DNA of 18,100 nt from CAYMDJ01 sp964537525 (GTDB lineage Archaea > Aenigmatarchaeota > Aenigmatarchaeia > QMZP01), in the NCBI GenBank assembly GCA_964537525.1, contig CAZIAB010000015.1:1-18100 (forward strand), in the 5' to 3' direction. Below are positions 1-5,684 of the stretch, one piece after another (position 1 is the first letter of the stretch; each line of letters opens with the position of its first letter). Position numbers and translations under genes: made by a program. Below the pieces are notes generated by a model that worked only from the letters and a program-made list of their open reading frames with translations, was not told the DNA's origin and made no database searches.

Positions 1-207
1 CAGGCCCTGCTCTCGACCAGGGAACTCACAGAAGACAAGCTGTATGAATCCCTGTGGGTGATAGCAAAGAAAAACAACCTCGCCGCGCCAGAATTCTTCA
101 GGGGCGCATACCAGGTCCTCCTGAACAGGGAATCAGGCCCCCGCCTTGCCCAGTTCATAATAGCCGTGGGGCAGGAAAAGATAGCGAAGACATTGAGAAG
201 TGTCTAA
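1..207 (+). CDS. lysK: Class I lysyl-tRNA synthetase, C-terminal end (partial)
   Basis: The first reading frame is open from base 1 to a TAA at 205-207 and gives 68 residues; the start lies outside the window. The tail contains FFRGAYQVLL and ESGPRLAQFI. These match the conserved anticodon-binding C-terminus of archaeal class I lysyl-tRNA synthetases, where the pattern is roughly FF+xxYxVLLGxxxGPRLxxFI. The enzyme attaches lysine to tRNA-Lys in the cytoplasm. A competing open frame at 54-281 is only a shadow of this one. The call rests on a short C-terminal stretch, so the family is likely but not certain. Confidence 0.7.
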   Translation, partial: QALLSTRELTEDKLYESLWVIAKKNNLAAPEFFRGAYQVLLNRESGPRLAQFIIAVGQEKIAKTLRSV

Positions 208-317
208 CAAACCTGCCATCGGTTGATTCTGCAGAAATGCTGGCTTATGCCTATCGTAAACCTATTAAAGAGGCTGGGTAAACATTAAGGTATTCATATG
301 ATTAGTGAAGGGGCGAT

Positions 318-1514
318 TTGGTTTTGAATATATGCATGATTTACTGGTTTTATCCTCCGGTTATCGGCGGGGTGGAAGTATACCTTGAAGCATTGAGCAA
401 GTACATGGCAAAGAAAGACACCAGAATCGAGCTGTTAACAGGACCCGCTAAGGGTACAAAGAAGGTACAGAGATTCGGAAGGTTGACTGTGAGGAGAACC
501 CCTTCCCTGAGCATCCATGGAAGGGACGCACCCCAGAAGAGGGGATATGAGCTAATGAGATGCCTTCAGGAGCTGATAGAGGAAAGGGACATCTCTGTGG
601 TTTCTGCCCAGAATTTCCACATCGGGGTCTGTCCTGCGCACACCCTTGCCGTGAATTCTGCCTGCCTTAATACAGGAACACCGCTGGTAAACACATTACA
701 CAACTATTGCGAAAGCGGGCTTGACAAAGCCATGCTGTCCAACCTGATGTGGAGCAGGGTAATCGGAACGACAAAAAACATGACAGAGCATGCATATCAG
801 ACAGGAGTCCCCATAGAAAAGATAAATTGCGTTTACAACGGCATAAGCACAAAGAGGTTCCGGCCAGGCAAAAAGGATTCCTGGCTTCGCAACAAATACA
901 ACATTAAAGAGAAAGATGTTGTTATCGTCTGTCCTACGAGACTTATTGTTAACTCTACAGGCACTCCTGTTTTTGAAAAAAAGGGTTTAATAACCCTGCT
1001 GAAGGCGATTTCTGTTGTCCATCAGGCAATGAAGAACGTAAAGCTTATGATTACAGGGGCACCCCCGAATCCGTTATTCATACAGGAGTATAGGGATGCG
1101 ATAAAGAAACTGAAGGACACGGCAAGGCTTTATGGTGTCGGAAACAAGCTAATCATAATGGAAGGAGTCAAATCAAAGGACATGCCTGCACTCTATAATG
1201 GCGCAGATTTGATGGTCCTTGCATCCAAGGATGAGCCCTTCGGCCTGGCATATATAGAGGCGATGGCCTGTGAGCTTCCAGTAATAGGAACTAGTGGAGG
1301 AGGCGTCCCGGAGATAATTCAGAACGATGTAAATGGCTATCTAACTCCAAACGATGACCATGTTGAGCTGGCAAAGAGAATCCTGTGGATTCTGAATAAC
1401 AAGGAAAGGATGGAGAGTTTCGGGAAAGAGGGAAGGAAAATGGTTCTTCAGAAGTTTTCCCTCAGAAGAATGGCAGAAGATACTATGAAAGTCTACGAAT
1501 CGGCTGTTAAGTGA
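318..1514 (+). CDS. GT4-family glycosyltransferase
   Basis: This 398-residue protein has the two-Rossmann GT-B layout of family GT4. The N-terminal donor/acceptor loop is IGGVE (residues 16-20). The linker region has VYNGI (172-176). The C-terminal domain opens with VVIVCPTRL (201-209) and carries the E-x7-E signature at E306/E314 within EPFGLAYIEAM, then GGGVPEII (327-334). The family moves a sugar from a nucleotide-activated donor to a glycan, lipid or small acceptor on the cytoplasmic side. The start is TTG at 318 after a GAAGGGG stretch; TTG 324 or ATG 336 are possible. It is convergent with the trehalase gene, the two stops being 2 bases apart. The acceptor cannot be read from sequence. 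A link to trehalose or surface glycans is only suggested by the neighbour. The gene is richer in A+T than the pilus region. Confidence 0.85.
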   Translation: MVLNICMIYWFYPPVIGGVEVYLEALSKYMAKKDTRIELLTGPAKGTKKVQRFGRLTVRRTPSLSIHGRDAPQKRGYELMRCLQELIEERDISVVSAQNFHIGVCPAHTLAVNSACLNTGTPLVNTLHNYCESGLDKAMLSNLMWSRVIGTTKNMTEHAYQTGVPIEKINCVYNGISTKRFRPGKKDSWLRNKYNIKEKDVVIVCPTRLIVNSTGTPVFEKKGLITLLKAISVVHQAMKNVKLMITGAPPNPLFIQEYRDAIKKLKDTARLYGVGNKLIIMEGVKSKDMPALYNGADLMVLASKDEPFGLAYIEAMACELPVIGTSGGGVPEIIQNDVNGYLTPNDDHVELAKRILWILNNKERMESFGKEGRKMVLQKFSLRRMAEDTMKVYESAVK

Positions 1515-1516
1515 TG

Positions 1517-2674
1517 TTATTTTCCGAACATATTGGTCAGTTTAAGATATATGGCATTGGTCCAGCCAAAGCCTGGCTGTGTCTGGTATACTCCACTCTT
1601 GCCAATTGTACACCTGACCACGTTATATTTCTCCCAGAATTTATGAGTCCTTTCAAAAATTCTCTTGTTCATCCTGAGCCACTTCAATGCTATCCTCCTG
1701 GCATCTTTTTCATAACCATACCTCAAAAGTCCCTGTATTACAATCCATTGTTGATTTGGCCAACCATTGGGATAATCCCATTGCTTGAAGTCCTTTGAAA
1801 GTCCCTCCTTTTGAGTGTTTGCCAGCCCTCCCCTGTACTCGAATTTCCTGAGATTCCTCACCATTCTCTTTGCCATCTTTTCAGTGGGTATGCCCACCCA
1901 CATTGGATAATATCCAGCGAGGGAATAGAACTTGCTCCTCCTTTTCATTCTGTAGTTATAGTCAAAGAAGAATCCCCTTTTCTCGGTCCACATTAAATTG
2001 ATGATTTTCTTTTTCCTCTTACTGGCCATCCTGGTATATTTTCTTATCTTGGCTGAATTACCAAACATGCTGTATATCCACTTCAGGTCGGTTTCATATT
2101 TATATAACAACGAGTTGAGGTCAACCGGAAGATAGTCCAGGCAGTTGTGCTTGTATCTGGATGTCAGGTCCCAACCAGATTCATGCTCTGCTGTAACATG
2201 TGTGAAGAAATGCTCCAAATACCTTGACAGCCCCTCGTAAACCATATGACCCTTCTTTGCATGGTAGATTTTAGCCATCCAATAGTTCTTCAGTTCATCT
2301 TCTGCAATTCTTGTCATCTTTCTGAGCCACTCCTTATCTTTTGTGACTTTGTAGACATCCAGAATCATTGATGTCAGAAATGGTGGCTGGGATTGGCCGG
2401 CGTCATAGTATCTGTTTCTTGCGGGTATGAATCCAAACCTCATGTAAAGGTGGGCGAAGTTATCAACAATCCCCTTTGCAAGCTCTATCTTCCCTGATTC
2501 AATCAGTCCCAGATTCTGGAAGTAGCTGTCCCAGTAATAGATATCATCCTTGTATATTTTATTGTTCGGTGAAATAAAGGGGTTTGGAACCCCTATGAAT
2601 ACGCCAGAATCCTTGGGGCGGAAGCATTCTGTTTTTTTCCAGTATCCTTTTATGTAATCCAAATCGGATGCCAT
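1517..2674 (-). CDS. GH37 alpha,alpha-trehalase (short form)
   Basis: The protein (385 residues from ATG 2674) shows the trehalase landmarks in order: YYWDSYF (46-52, end of signature 1), QSQPPFL (94-100), ESGWDLTSR (165-173), QWDYPNGW (298-305, signature 2), HKFWEKYNV (344-352) and PGFGWTN (367-373). In the family the Asp of ESGWD (here D169) is the acid and the Glu of WEKY (here E348) is the base, so both catalytic residues appear present. The reaction is hydrolysis of trehalose to two glucoses. It is shorter than bacterial enzymes (about 550 residues) because the N-terminal part is missing. No clear signal peptide is seen, so it is probably cytoplasmic. ATG 2674 is preferred to GTG 2695 because TTTAATATT at 2697-2705 sits about 26 bases upstream, as expected for a leaderless transcript. 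Confidence 0.85.
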   Translation of the reverse strand: MASDLDYIKGYWKKTECFRPKDSGVFIGVPNPFISPNNKIYKDDIYYWDSYFQNLGLIESGKIELAKGIVDNFAHLYMRFGFIPARNRYYDAGQSQPPFLTSMILDVYKVTKDKEWLRKMTRIAEDELKNYWMAKIYHAKKGHMVYEGLSRYLEHFFTHVTAEHESGWDLTSRYKHNCLDYLPVDLNSLLYKYETDLKWIYSMFGNSAKIRKYTRMASKRKKKIINLMWTEKRGFFFDYNYRMKRRSKFYSLAGYYPMWVGIPTEKMAKRMVRNLRKFEYRGGLANTQKEGLSKDFKQWDYPNGWPNQQWIVIQGLLRYGYEKDARRIALKWLRMNKRIFERTHKFWEKYNVVRCTIGKSGVYQTQPGFGWTNAIYLKLTNMFGK

Positions 2675-2828
2675 GAATAATATACTCGTTTTCACCTTTA
2701 ATATTGTTAACCGGATTGGTTGGGACTGACCAGGAAAGGTTCTTGGCCCTGTCTAATGAACTATTATGCGCAGGTGTGACCGACGCTTTTATTAATAAGC
2801 TATTGCATGATTTGATTATAAACCAACA

Positions 2829-2834
2829 GGAGGC
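2829..2834 (+). promoter_or_regulatory. Strong Shine-Dalgarno site of the cold-shock gene
   Basis: AGGAGG six bases before ATG 2841. It is the most bacterial-looking ribosome binding site in the window; most other genes use GTGAT/GGTGAT-type sites or have leaderless starts. Confidence 0.7.
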
Positions 2835-2840
2835 ATAAAA

Positions 2841-3035
2841 ATGACAGAAGGAACTGTAAAATTCTTCAACGAATCAAAGAACTTTGGCTTCATTGCCGGG
2901 GATGACGGAAAGGACTACTTCGTCCATGGCAGCGAGGTGAAGGAAGGCCCGATAGCAGAAGGCGACAAGGTTTCTTTCAAACCAGAGCAGGGAGAAAAGG
3001 GACCAAAGGCCACAGACGTCAAGAAAATGGAGTAA
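2841..3035 (+). CDS. Cold-shock domain protein (CspA family)
   Basis: A 64-residue single cold-shock domain. It has the opening GTVKFFN (residues 4-10), RNP1-like KNFGFI (13-18) and RNP2-like DYFVHGSEV (25-33), followed by the usual EGDKVSF and GPKATDV strands. Such proteins bind single-stranded RNA or DNA and act as RNA chaperones. The RNP2 end reads FVHG instead of the common FVHFS/FVHYS. The start is fixed by an AGGAGG ribosome binding site at about 2829-2834, and TTTATTAATAA at about 2788-2798 is a candidate TATA box. Archaeal Csp genes are patchy and usually thought to come from bacteria, and the strong Shine-Dalgarno site would fit that origin. Confidence 0.93.
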   Translation: MTEGTVKFFNESKNFGFIAGDDGKDYFVHGSEVKEGPIAEGDKVSFKPEQGEKGPKATDVKKME

Positions 3036-3120
3036 CTTGTTCAGTTAAACAGTGCAGGTTTTTATGTTTTGACTTTCCCAGCCCTTGGACTATCGTTCCT
3101 CTGAAAGGCTGCATCCACAC

Positions 3121-3128
3121 TATATAAA
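3121..3128 (+). promoter_or_regulatory. TATA box of the small acidic ORF
   Basis: TATATAAA, 30 bases before ATG 3158, matching the archaeal box A consensus. The motif is nearly symmetrical, so direction is inferred from the ORF downstream. Confidence 0.55.
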
Positions 3129-3157
3129 GTTTACAACAAATATAATTAGTGATTGAT

Positions 3158-3379
3158 ATGACAGAAGGGGATGCGGACGATTTTTTTAAGGGCGTTAAAG
3201 TATACGTAATGGATGATAGCCCTGAAACCCAGGAGAGATTAATGAAGCTGGACAATGAATGCAGAGCGAGATTGCAGAGAAGATACGAAGAAAGAGACCT
3301 AAAAATAATCAAAGCCCATAAAAAACTTTTAAGAGATGGACCATGGCTTTTTTGTGGTTTAAGCCCTGAATATGTCTGA
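3158..3379 (+). CDS. Small acidic hypothetical protein
   Basis: A 73-residue protein that I do not recognise. The first half is acidic (MTEGDADDFF...), the second half is strongly charged and probably helical (residues about 30-60, rich in Arg, Lys and Glu), and the end is hydrophobic (PWLFCGL). ATG 3158 is chosen because GTGAT at 3149-3153 lies four bases upstream, and TATATAAA at 3121-3128 is a good TATA box. An in-frame GTG at 3149 is the alternative. TTTTT at 3380-3384 directly after the stop could end transcription. It starts with MTEG like the cold-shock protein 123 bases upstream, but the rest does not match. The promoter and site spacing support a real gene. Confidence 0.55.
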   Translation: MTEGDADDFFKGVKVYVMDDSPETQERLMKLDNECRARLQRRYEERDLKIIKAHKKLLRDGPWLFCGLSPEYV

Positions 3380-3403
3380 TTTTTGTGTATGGGGCTACCC
3401 GGA

Positions 3404-3433
3404 TTTTCAGCCCTGCTGACTTCCAGCAGCGCG
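3404..3433 (-). other. tRNA-Pro intron 2 in the T-loop, 59/60 position (30 nt)
   Basis: A textbook BHB. The outer helix is the T-stem CCCGG/CCGGG. The central helix TTCA (tRNA 54-57) pairs with TGAA (3409-3406), four perfect pairs. The 5' bulge is AA|C and the 3' bulge is AA|T. The intron folds as a hairpin: GC/GC, one G.G mismatch, then CTGCTG/CAGCAG around a five-base loop. Splicing restores TTCAAAT. Confidence 0.8.
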
Positions 3434-3454
3434 TTTGAACCGGGGTCTGAAGCA

Positions 3455-3537
3455 CTGTGGGAACCTCTCCTTTTTACGGGTTTCTTTCCCGAGGGTTTCT
3501 TTGGGAAAGGCGGAAGCCTTCTGTAAAGAAAGGCTCT
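3455..3537 (-). other. tRNA-Pro intron 1, canonical 37/38 position (83 nt)
   Basis: BHB read on the minus strand: 5' bulge GG|A, 3' bulge AG|T, central helix ATGG with CCAC (three Watson-Crick pairs and one A.C mismatch), and inner helix GAGCCTTTC with GAGAGGTTC (nine pairs, two G-U). The intron also holds a CTTTCCC/GGGAAAG hairpin. Confidence 0.75.
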
Positions 3538-3588
3538 CCCCATGCTCCAATGCTAGACCAAGCTACACCATAGCCCCATCGATTGATT

Positions 3589-3618
3589 CCCGACCTGTTT
3601 GTATTGGATAATGTCGGG
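3589..3618 (-). promoter_or_regulatory. Hairpin between the two tRNA genes
   Basis: CCCGAC (3589-3594) and GTCGGG (3613-3618) form a six-base inverted repeat with an 18-base loop, 12 bases upstream of the tRNA-Pro 5' end. It could lie in the spacer of a joint precursor or in a 5' leader. Its function is unknown. Confidence 0.4.
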
Positions 3619-3639
3619 TGCTTGATGGGCCCGGAGGGA

Positions 3640-3733
3640 TTCCCTGAACCACTGCCTTCTTGTGCTCGAAGGGGTATGCGGCAGCGTTCTTTCCGCGAAC
3701 GCTTTAGCGCGTTTACCGGCGCTAAAGGGTTCA
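3640..3733 (-). other. tRNA-Arg intron 2 in the T-loop, about 59/60 (94 nt)
   Basis: Placed by analogy with the tRNA-Pro T-loop intron. The bulges AA|T and AA|T sit at the same positions, and the inner helix GAACC (3732-3728) pairs with GGTTC (3650-3646). The central helix TTCA/AGGG is weak: one C-G, two U-G and one A.A. The junction could shift by up to three bases, but the length stays 94 nt. The intron contains a perfect nine-pair hairpin, CTTTAGCGC (3702-3710) with GCGCTAAAG (3719-3727), and CGTTC/GAACG (3685-3689, 3697-3701). Confidence 0.65.
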
Positions 3734-3755
3734 TTTGAACCCACGACCCCTGGCT

Positions 3756-3798
3756 TGCCTCTTTCATCCCTTAAAGGTCAATCCTTCTAACCCGAAAT
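3756..3798 (-). other. tRNA-Arg intron 1, canonical 37/38 position (43 nt)
   Basis: A canonical BHB on the minus strand: outer helix CTGGC/GCCAG, central helix CTTC with GAGG (3761-3758), 5' bulge TA|A, 3' bulge CA|A, inner helix TTTC (3797-3794) with GAAA (3765-3762). The exon CCTTCTAA can also pair perfectly with TTAGAAGG inside the intron, giving an alternative eight-pair hairpin that would hide the anticodon. Confidence 0.85.
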
Positions 3799-3847
3799 TA
3801 GAAGGCCAGTGCTCTATCCAGCTGAGCTACGGGCCCACCGTCAGATG

Positions 3848-3877
3848 GACGACTTGATTCAATTGGTCAAAGTCGTC
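3848..3877. promoter_or_regulatory. Hairpin in the putative tRNA-Arg leader
   Basis: GACGACTT (3848-3855) and AAGTCGTC (3870-3877) are a perfect eight-base inverted repeat with a 14-base loop, 11 bases upstream of the tRNA-Arg 5' end. If transcription starts from the AT-rich stretch near 3896-3906, it would lie in the tRNA 5' leader. It also lies upstream of the divergent aminopeptidase gene. Confidence 0.4.
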
Positions 3878-3918
3878 TTTCTGTTATCCGCTGGTCTAAT
3901 AAGTTAATTTGGCTAATC

Positions 3919-3926
3919 TATTTATA
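3919..3926 (+). promoter_or_regulatory. TATA box of the aminopeptidase gene
   Basis: TATTTATA centred about 24 bases before ATG 3946. This spacing predicts a leaderless mRNA and favours that start over GTG 3928 or ATG 3937. Confidence 0.6.
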
Positions 3927-3945
3927 AGTGAGAAGAATGGGCACC

Positions 3946-4950
3946 ATGGAGAAGGGAGCGGTGAACGCGGTCAGGGTCTGCATGGACGTCAAGCCGGGCG
4001 AAAGGGTCATGATAATGTATGATAAAGAGAGCGCTGATACAGGGAGGGCCATACAGGACGCCGCCACGAGGGTAACGAAGAACGTCTTTTCGGTTGATGT
4101 TGACAGGTTCGGAAGGCCCCTTATGGGGATACCGGAGGAGATTGAGGAGCAGGCAAGGAAGGCCGACGTCTCGTTCTATCTCCTGCACACCAAATCAACG
4201 CCAGAGGTTAATGAACTCTTCACCTTTGTTCGGCCGCTGAGGCTGCTCGTCACGAAGTACGGGGCAAGGCACGCCCACATGCCCAACGTGACCAGGGAGA
4301 TAATGGAGACCGGGATGAACTCTGACTTCAACCATGTAAAGAAGGTGAGCGACAGGGTCTTTGACACGGTTTACAGGGCAAAGGAGATTGTAGTGAAGAC
4401 GGCGGCGGGGACCAATCTAAAGGCAGGATTCAGGCCCGAATTCCTATGGGTAAACCTCACTGCAATCAGGAGGAAGCCGGGGACATGGGCGAACCTTCCC
4501 GGGGACGAGGTTTATACCTACCCGGCGAGCATAGAGGGCATTGCCGTTATAGACGGGGTGCTGGGAAACTTCTTCAGCCCAAGATACGGCCTGCTGGAGA
4601 AGAATCCCGTCACGGTCACGATAAAGAAGGGGATGGCCGAGGGGATTGAGTGCAAGAACGGGAAGCTTCTGGATGACCTGGTGAGGTACCTGGACAGCGA
4701 CCCCAACGGAAGGAGGGTTGGGGAGTTCGCGTTCGGGACCAATGTCTTCCTGAAGGGCTTCATAGGCAGGAACCTCCAGGATGAGAAGTTCCCGGGCGTC
4801 CACATAGCATTCGGCAATCCATACCCGGAGAACACCCACGCCCCTTACGAATCAAAGGTCCATGTTGATGGCGTGATGAAGGCGGTCAGCGCGTGGGTTG
4901 ACAGGAAGCAGATTCTTGAGAAGGGGAGATACCTGCTGCCCGTTGGGTGA
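3946..4950 (+). CDS. M29-type (AmpS / aminopeptidase T) metallopeptidase
   Basis: This 334-residue protein matches the thermophilic aminopeptidase family M29 (COG2309). The N-terminus has the typical VNAVRVCMDVKPGERV. The middle has GTNLKA and the PGDEVYTYP stretch. The C-terminal catalytic region carries the likely two-metal ligands: E260 in GEFAFGTN, E280 in LQDEKFPG, H286 in VHIAFGN, and H306 and D308 in KVHVDGVM. Family members are dinuclear metal exopeptidases that remove N-terminal residues from peptides in the cytoplasm. Length is slightly below the usual 370-410. ATG 3946 fits the TATA box and the family N-terminus better than GTG 3928. The next gene starts in the stop codon (GTGA overlap), so the two are probably co-transcribed. 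Confidence 0.85.
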   Translation: MEKGAVNAVRVCMDVKPGERVMIMYDKESADTGRAIQDAATRVTKNVFSVDVDRFGRPLMGIPEEIEEQARKADVSFYLLHTKSTPEVNELFTFVRPLRLLVTKYGARHAHMPNVTREIMETGMNSDFNHVKKVSDRVFDTVYRAKEIVVKTAAGTNLKAGFRPEFLWVNLTAIRRKPGTWANLPGDEVYTYPASIEGIAVIDGVLGNFFSPRYGLLEKNPVTVTIKKGMAEGIECKNGKLLDDLVRYLDSDPNGRRVGEFAFGTNVFLKGFIGRNLQDEKFPGVHIAFGNPYPENTHAPYESKVHVDGVMKAVSAWVDRKQILEKGRYLLPVG

Positions 4951-5240
4951 GCATAAGAATAAAAGTTTATCAGGCCAAGAATAAAGCAGTGAGCAGTTTC
5001 ATGTCTCCACCTGAACAGGCATATTCATTGGAACAGGCAAATGCAATACCGAAAATAAGTGAGATTTACTTCACCTGCATGGATTTTCTTCACGGTTATA
5101 ATCCCGGCGAGCTGCCGGAAGATATAGCCATGATGGTCAGGTGCGCCCTGGGCGAAATGGAGAATCTTTTACAAATATTCGGGGAAATTCCACAGAAGTT
5201 AGTGGAATGGACCGGGAACCTGAAGAAATACTTAATCTAG
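4947..5240 (+). CDS. Small hypothetical protein coupled to the aminopeptidase gene
   Basis: A 97-residue protein that I do not recognise. GTG 4947 overlaps the TGA of the aminopeptidase gene, which suggests translational coupling. ATG 5001 (79 residues, beginning MSPPEQAYSLEQAN) is an alternative, with GTGAG about nine bases upstream. The sequence predicts two or three amphipathic helices (around residues 33-48, 57-78 and 80-96), no membrane segment, and two cysteines (C44, C66). Its end overlaps the convergent acetyltransferase gene by nine bases. Confidence 0.6.
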   Translation: MSIRIKVYQAKNKAVSSFMSPPEQAYSLEQANAIPKISEIYFTCMDFLHGYNPGELPEDIAMMVRCALGEMENLLQIFGEIPQKLVEWTGNLKKYLI

Positions 5241-5684
5241 GTCCTTCTCCATAATAACTCTTTTCTCCTTGTAGCCGAGCTTCCTGCACATCTTCAGCGA
5301 GGACTCGTTGCTCAGGGTGACGGTCACCCTTGCCTTCCTTATCCCCCTCGACATGAAGTATTCCTCCGCGATCTTCATGAGCTCGTTGGCAAGGCCCATC
5401 CTCCTGACTGACTCGTCTATGAATACGTGGTTCACTATCCCGAGCGTTCCGGTTATGCCGGACTTCAGCCTGAACCAGACATAGCCAACTATCCTTCCAT
5501 CCCTCTCGAGGACCCTGACAGAATCGGGCTCCTTTTCCGAGGATGAGAGGATGTTCCTCCTGAACGACTCGATGTCATAACCAGCATCGGGAAAGCTTAT
5601 GATAACGCTCTTCCTCTTGAAGTCCGAGACCCTGTCCAAGTCCTGCGGAGAGAAATTTCTCAGCACGAAACCATCAGGAAGCAT
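5232..5684 (-). CDS. GNAT-family N-acetyltransferase
   Basis: A 150-residue single-domain GNAT protein. Strand 4 and helix 3 (motif A) read GIVNHVFIDESVRRMGLANEL, with the pyrophosphate-binding R-R-x-G-x-A loop at residues 94-99. Motif B is NESSLKMCRKLGYK (126-139), typical of enzymes with an acetyl-CoA core. The N-terminus is the usual FVLRNFSPQDLDRV. It should transfer an acetyl group from acetyl-CoA to an amine, but the acceptor cannot be predicted. Its ATG overlaps the last 11 bases of the upstream gene, so it is co-translated with that gene. Confidence 0.88.
   Translation of the reverse strand: MLPDGFVLRNFSPQDLDRVSDFKRKSVIISFPDAGYDIESFRRNILSSSEKEPDSVRVLERDGRIVGYVWFRLKSGITGTLGIVNHVFIDESVRRMGLANELMKIAEEYFMSRGIRKARVTVTLSNESSLKMCRKLGYKEKRVIMEKDLD

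Larger units (their letters stand above)
3390..3577 (-). tRNA. tRNA-Pro(GGG) with two introns (37/38 and 59/60)
   Basis: The mature tRNA is 75 nt once an 83-nt and a 30-nt intron are removed. Acceptor GGGGCTA (3577-3571) pairs perfectly with TAGCCCC (3397-3391), with discriminator A at 3390 and no encoded CCA. The D-stem is GTGT/GCAT (two G-U pairs). The anticodon stem GGAGC (3548-3544) pairs with GCTTC (3453-3449) with one G-U. The anticodon loop is ATGGGGT, giving GGG. The variable loop is AGAC. The T-stem CCCGG/CCGGG encloses loop TTCAAAT. Both introns show a bulge-helix-bulge, described under the intron entries. Amino acid identity follows from the anticodon and the Pro-like G1-C72/A73 end. 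It lies 48 bases downstream of the tRNA-Arg gene on the same strand. Confidence 0.85.
3626..3836 (-). tRNA. tRNA-Arg(TCT) with two introns (37/38 and 59/60)
   Basis: The mature tRNA is 74 nt after removing introns of 43 and 94 nt from a 211-nt gene. Acceptor GGGCCCG (3836-3830) pairs perfectly with CGGGCCC (3633-3627), with discriminator A at 3626 and no encoded CCA. The D-arm is GCTC/GAGC with loop AGCTGGATA. The anticodon stem is CTGGC (3809-3805) with GCCAG (3754-3750), and loop CTTCTAA gives anticodon TCT. The variable loop is GGGTC. The T-stem is GTGGG/CCCTC with one U.U mismatch, and the loop is TTCAAAT after splicing. Without the second intron the 3' half looks broken, so simple tRNA searches may call this a pseudogene or miss it. 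It decodes AGA and AGG, and AGG is common in the genes here. Confidence 0.85.

Noticed and set aside
54..281. 75-codon open frame at the left edge
   Set aside because: It overlaps the lysyl-tRNA synthetase tail in another frame, and its Pro/Arg-rich translation has no motif.
3019..3543. 174-codon minus-strand open frame
   Set aside because: It runs across the tRNA-Pro gene and antisense to the small acidic gene and the Csp end. It has no ribosome binding site or motif.
3626..3750. tRNA-Arg 3' half as a broken pseudogene or integration-disrupted tRNA
   Set aside because: Removing 94 bases restores a perfect acceptor stem and a standard T-loop, the adjacent tRNA-Pro has a clear intron at the same place, and the insert ends pair with each other.
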